From Glaciecola sp. UBA983 (GTDB lineage: Bacteria; Pseudomonadota; Gammaproteobacteria; Enterobacterales; Alteromonadaceae): 7,102 nt of DNA. The stretch is taken from NCBI GenBank assembly GCA_002292215.1, contig DBBN01000111.1, positions 1 through 7,102 on the forward strand, read 5' to 3'. Position numbers and translations under genes: made by a program. The notes under the pieces are model-generated. The model was not told where the DNA came from. It did no database searches and worked only from the letters and a program-made list of their open reading frames with translations. Shown piece by piece: positions 5,954 to 7,102 of this stretch; the first letter of the stretch is position 1, and each line of letters begins with the position of its first letter.

Positions 5954-6039
5954 TCCATTCCCTACGCCGGCATTATCCGGATCAGGTAAAAGGGTTTCTT
6001 TCGATCTCAGCCTGTCTATAACATCAAGCACCCCTTGGA
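5954..6039 (-). ncRNA. TPP riboswitch aptamer (THI element)
   Basis: The minus strand carries the conserved THI-box elements in order: GGGGUGC (6034-6028), CUGAGA (6010-6005), ACCUGAUCCGGAUAAUG, and CCGGCGUAGGGAA ending at 5958. Helices can be drawn: P1 UCCA/UGGA (6039-6036 with 5957-5954), P2 AAGGG/CCCUU, P3 CUUG/CAGG with a short variable loop, and P5 CCGG/CCGG. CUGAGA and the GCGUAGGGA strand are the parts that recognise the pyrimidine and pyrophosphate of TPP in known structures. P1 is short, as expected for a switching helix. The element lies in the leader of the TonB receptor gene, so high TPP should shut off the thiamine uptake operon. Identification is nearly certain. Confidence 0.97.
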
Positions 6040-6047
6040 CGATGTGA

Positions 6048-6076
6048 ATAATACGGATAAAAGGGCGATTAGGCAA
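6048..6076 (-). promoter_or_regulatory. Promoter of the thiamine-uptake operon
   Basis: On the minus strand TTGCCT (6076-6071) and TATTAT (6053-6048) are 17 nt apart, a good sigma-70 arrangement (4/6 and 5/6). The predicted start near 6041 is about 2 nt before the first aptamer helix, as expected for a riboswitch leader. This also rules out any start codon upstream of the aptamer. Confidence 0.7.
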
Positions 6077-6185
6077 GTATTAAACAGGGACAGTGACACT
6101 AAATGCGACGAACGAATCTTTGCCAAATTTTTAAAGATCCATCAGATATGACGTCGCTGTAACATATGATATCCCAATAGTTTGT

Positions 6186-6215
6186 TTGTAAGGCCTATCT
6201 CTACTCATGAATAAT
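6186..6215 (+). promoter_or_regulatory. Candidate promoter of tmcA
   Basis: TTGTAA (6186-6191) and AATAAT (6210-6215) are spaced 18 nt apart on the plus strand, with predicted transcription start near 6222, about 50 nt before the tmcA ATG. The region is A+T-rich, so this is only the best of several possible matches. It would diverge from the thiamine-operon promoter, with about 110 nt between the two -35 boxes. Confidence 0.3.
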
Positions 6216-6271
6216 TTTTTCGTTTTATGGTACATTAACGCCATATTTGTGATTACTGCCTTACGACACCA

Positions 6272-7102
6272 ATGACTCAATACATGCGAAATATGTACTT
6301 AGTTAAATCAGAACCTAATCTGATGCAATTATGCATACAAATTTTAGCTCAACACTGTAACACTCTTAATCAGAATAGCAGTTGCAACGCTCAATCTCAT
6401 GACAAAAAACCACCATTAGCTCACGCTCGGGTGCTTTGGATTAGTGAGACGCCACCTGAATTTGATGTAGATGATGGTATATCTGGTCAGCGATTTATTA
6501 ACGCTGAATATGTTACTCACATTCAGCCCAAACATTATCGACAAATCTTAGGACAAGAATTCAGCATCATCATTTATGACATTGCAGATGGGATCAGAGC
6601 CAACCCTTTGTATGCCGTCATTGGTACATTGCAATTGGGTGGCATTATGGTGTTGTTATCACCAACAACCGACATGGCTAGTCTTCCTAGTGCCCTGCCT
6701 AGGTCTTATAGTGAGTCTGTTTCTGTTGGGGATCCTAGCACTTCTTTTGTAAAATCTGGTGTCTCACATTTTAATCAGTTATTTGCTGACTTATTTGAGG
6801 AATTTTTTCCTAACCACATTGTGGCAAATGCAAAGCAACTTCATATTTATCTTGATAGTTGGATGGAAAAACAAGTTCAACGACTAGGTAAAAATTTACC
6901 TCCGTTGGTTAATCAGCAATTAGACATAGCAATCAAAGAGCAATCTATCATAGGTAAGCTTCTTGTCGATGATTTGTTGTTCAAGCATGGTGCTATGGAT
7001 CAAAAGAATATTCATGTCTTGCAAGCTGATCGAGGCCGAGGAAAAAGTGACTTATTAGGTCAATTACCGTCTTTGTTACTCCAGGCTAATGAGAATGATT
7101 GC
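6272..7102 (+). CDS. tmcA: tRNA(Met) cytidine acetyltransferase TmcA (partial, C-terminus beyond window)
   Basis: An open frame of 277 codons runs from ATG 6272 to the window edge. TmcA makes N4-acetylcytidine at the wobble position (C34) of elongator tRNA-Met, using ATP (or GTP) and acetyl-CoA; it combines an RNA-helicase-like module and a GNAT acetyltransferase domain. Visible here are the N-terminal domain, including the segment GQEFSIIIYD...GTLQLGGIMVLLSP (compare GREFRHAVFD...GTLKAGSWLVLLLP in the E. coli protein), and the Walker A loop ADRGRGKS at residues 252-259, which matches AARGRGKS of E. coli TmcA. The GNAT domain lies outside the window; the E. coli protein has 671 residues. An in-frame TAA at 6236 limits the start to ATG 6272, 6284 or 6293, none with a clear Shine-Dalgarno sequence; 6272 is chosen as the longest. 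A Ser/Pro-rich stretch at about 132-156 is probably a surface loop. The gene is divergent from the thiamine operon and shows no functional link to it. Confidence 0.93.
   Translation, partial: MTQYMRNMYLVKSEPNLMQLCIQILAQHCNTLNQNSSCNAQSHDKKPPLAHARVLWISETPPEFDVDDGISGQRFINAEYVTHIQPKHYRQILGQEFSIIIYDIADGIRANPLYAVIGTLQLGGIMVLLSPTTDMASLPSALPRSYSESVSVGDPSTSFVKSGVSHFNQLFADLFEEFFPNHIVANAKQLHIYLDSWMEKQVQRLGKNLPPLVNQQLDIAIKEQSIIGKLLVDDLLFKHGAMDQKNIHVLQADRGRGKSDLLGQLPSLLLQANENDC

Noticed and set aside
5894..6076. 61-residue N-terminal extension of the TonB receptor from ATG 6076
   Set aside because: This stretch is the promoter -35 box, the TPP aptamer and the expression platform; the ATG would be upstream of the transcription start, and the signal peptide begins at the TTG at 5893.
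6248..6268. CRP-like site before tmcA starting TGTGA
   Set aside because: Only the left half-site matches; the right half TCACA is absent at the proper spacing.

Overview
The window looks like a chromosomal segment of a marine gammaproteobacterium, most likely in or near the Alteromonadales. The reasons are moderate G+C, the RfaH and TmcA sequence types, a tRNA-Trp very close to the E. coli one, and a TonB receptor/PnuT thiamine-uptake operon of the kind known from Shewanella-like genomes. This placement is an inference; no marker here fixes the genus. There is no insertion sequence, CRISPR array or phage module, and no gene-free stretch longer than about 200 bases.

Layout, left to right. 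(1) 1-1363, minus strand: the N-terminal 454 residues of a membrane-anchored coiled-coil protein of unknown function, cut by the window edge. Its candidate promoter has an 18-bp dyad in the spacer. (2) 1477-2073, minus: rfaH, a specialised NusG paralogue with a 35-residue polar N-terminal extension. (3) 2133-2209, minus: tRNA-Trp(CCA) with its own strong promoter and a G+C-rich discriminator; rfaH starts only 59 nt downstream with no obvious terminator or promoter between. (4) 2327-6041, minus: a thiamine-acquisition operon. It has a promoter, a TPP riboswitch, an expression platform, a TonB-dependent receptor starting at a TTG codon, a PnuC/PnuT-family transporter and an APH-fold kinase best read as thiamine kinase. 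The three genes overlap end to start. (5) 6272-7102, plus: the N-terminal 277 residues of tmcA, tRNA(Met) cytidine acetyltransferase, divergent from the thiamine operon and running off the right edge.

The thiamine operon forms a complete import line: capture at the outer membrane (TonB-dependent receptor), passage through the inner membrane (PnuT), then trapping by phosphorylation to thiamine monophosphate (kinase). TPP represses it through the riboswitch. The final step to TPP (ThiL) would have to be encoded elsewhere.

The most interesting unexplained points are the compact riboswitch expression platform, in which three mutually complementary segments compete for a terminator-like hairpin and for the Shine-Dalgarno sequence; the altered Brenner motif of the kinase; in-frame tandem repeats in both the transporter and the kinase; the coupling of rfaH to a stable-RNA promoter; and the unknown coiled-coil membrane protein. 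I did not see a clearly new defence or mobile system.
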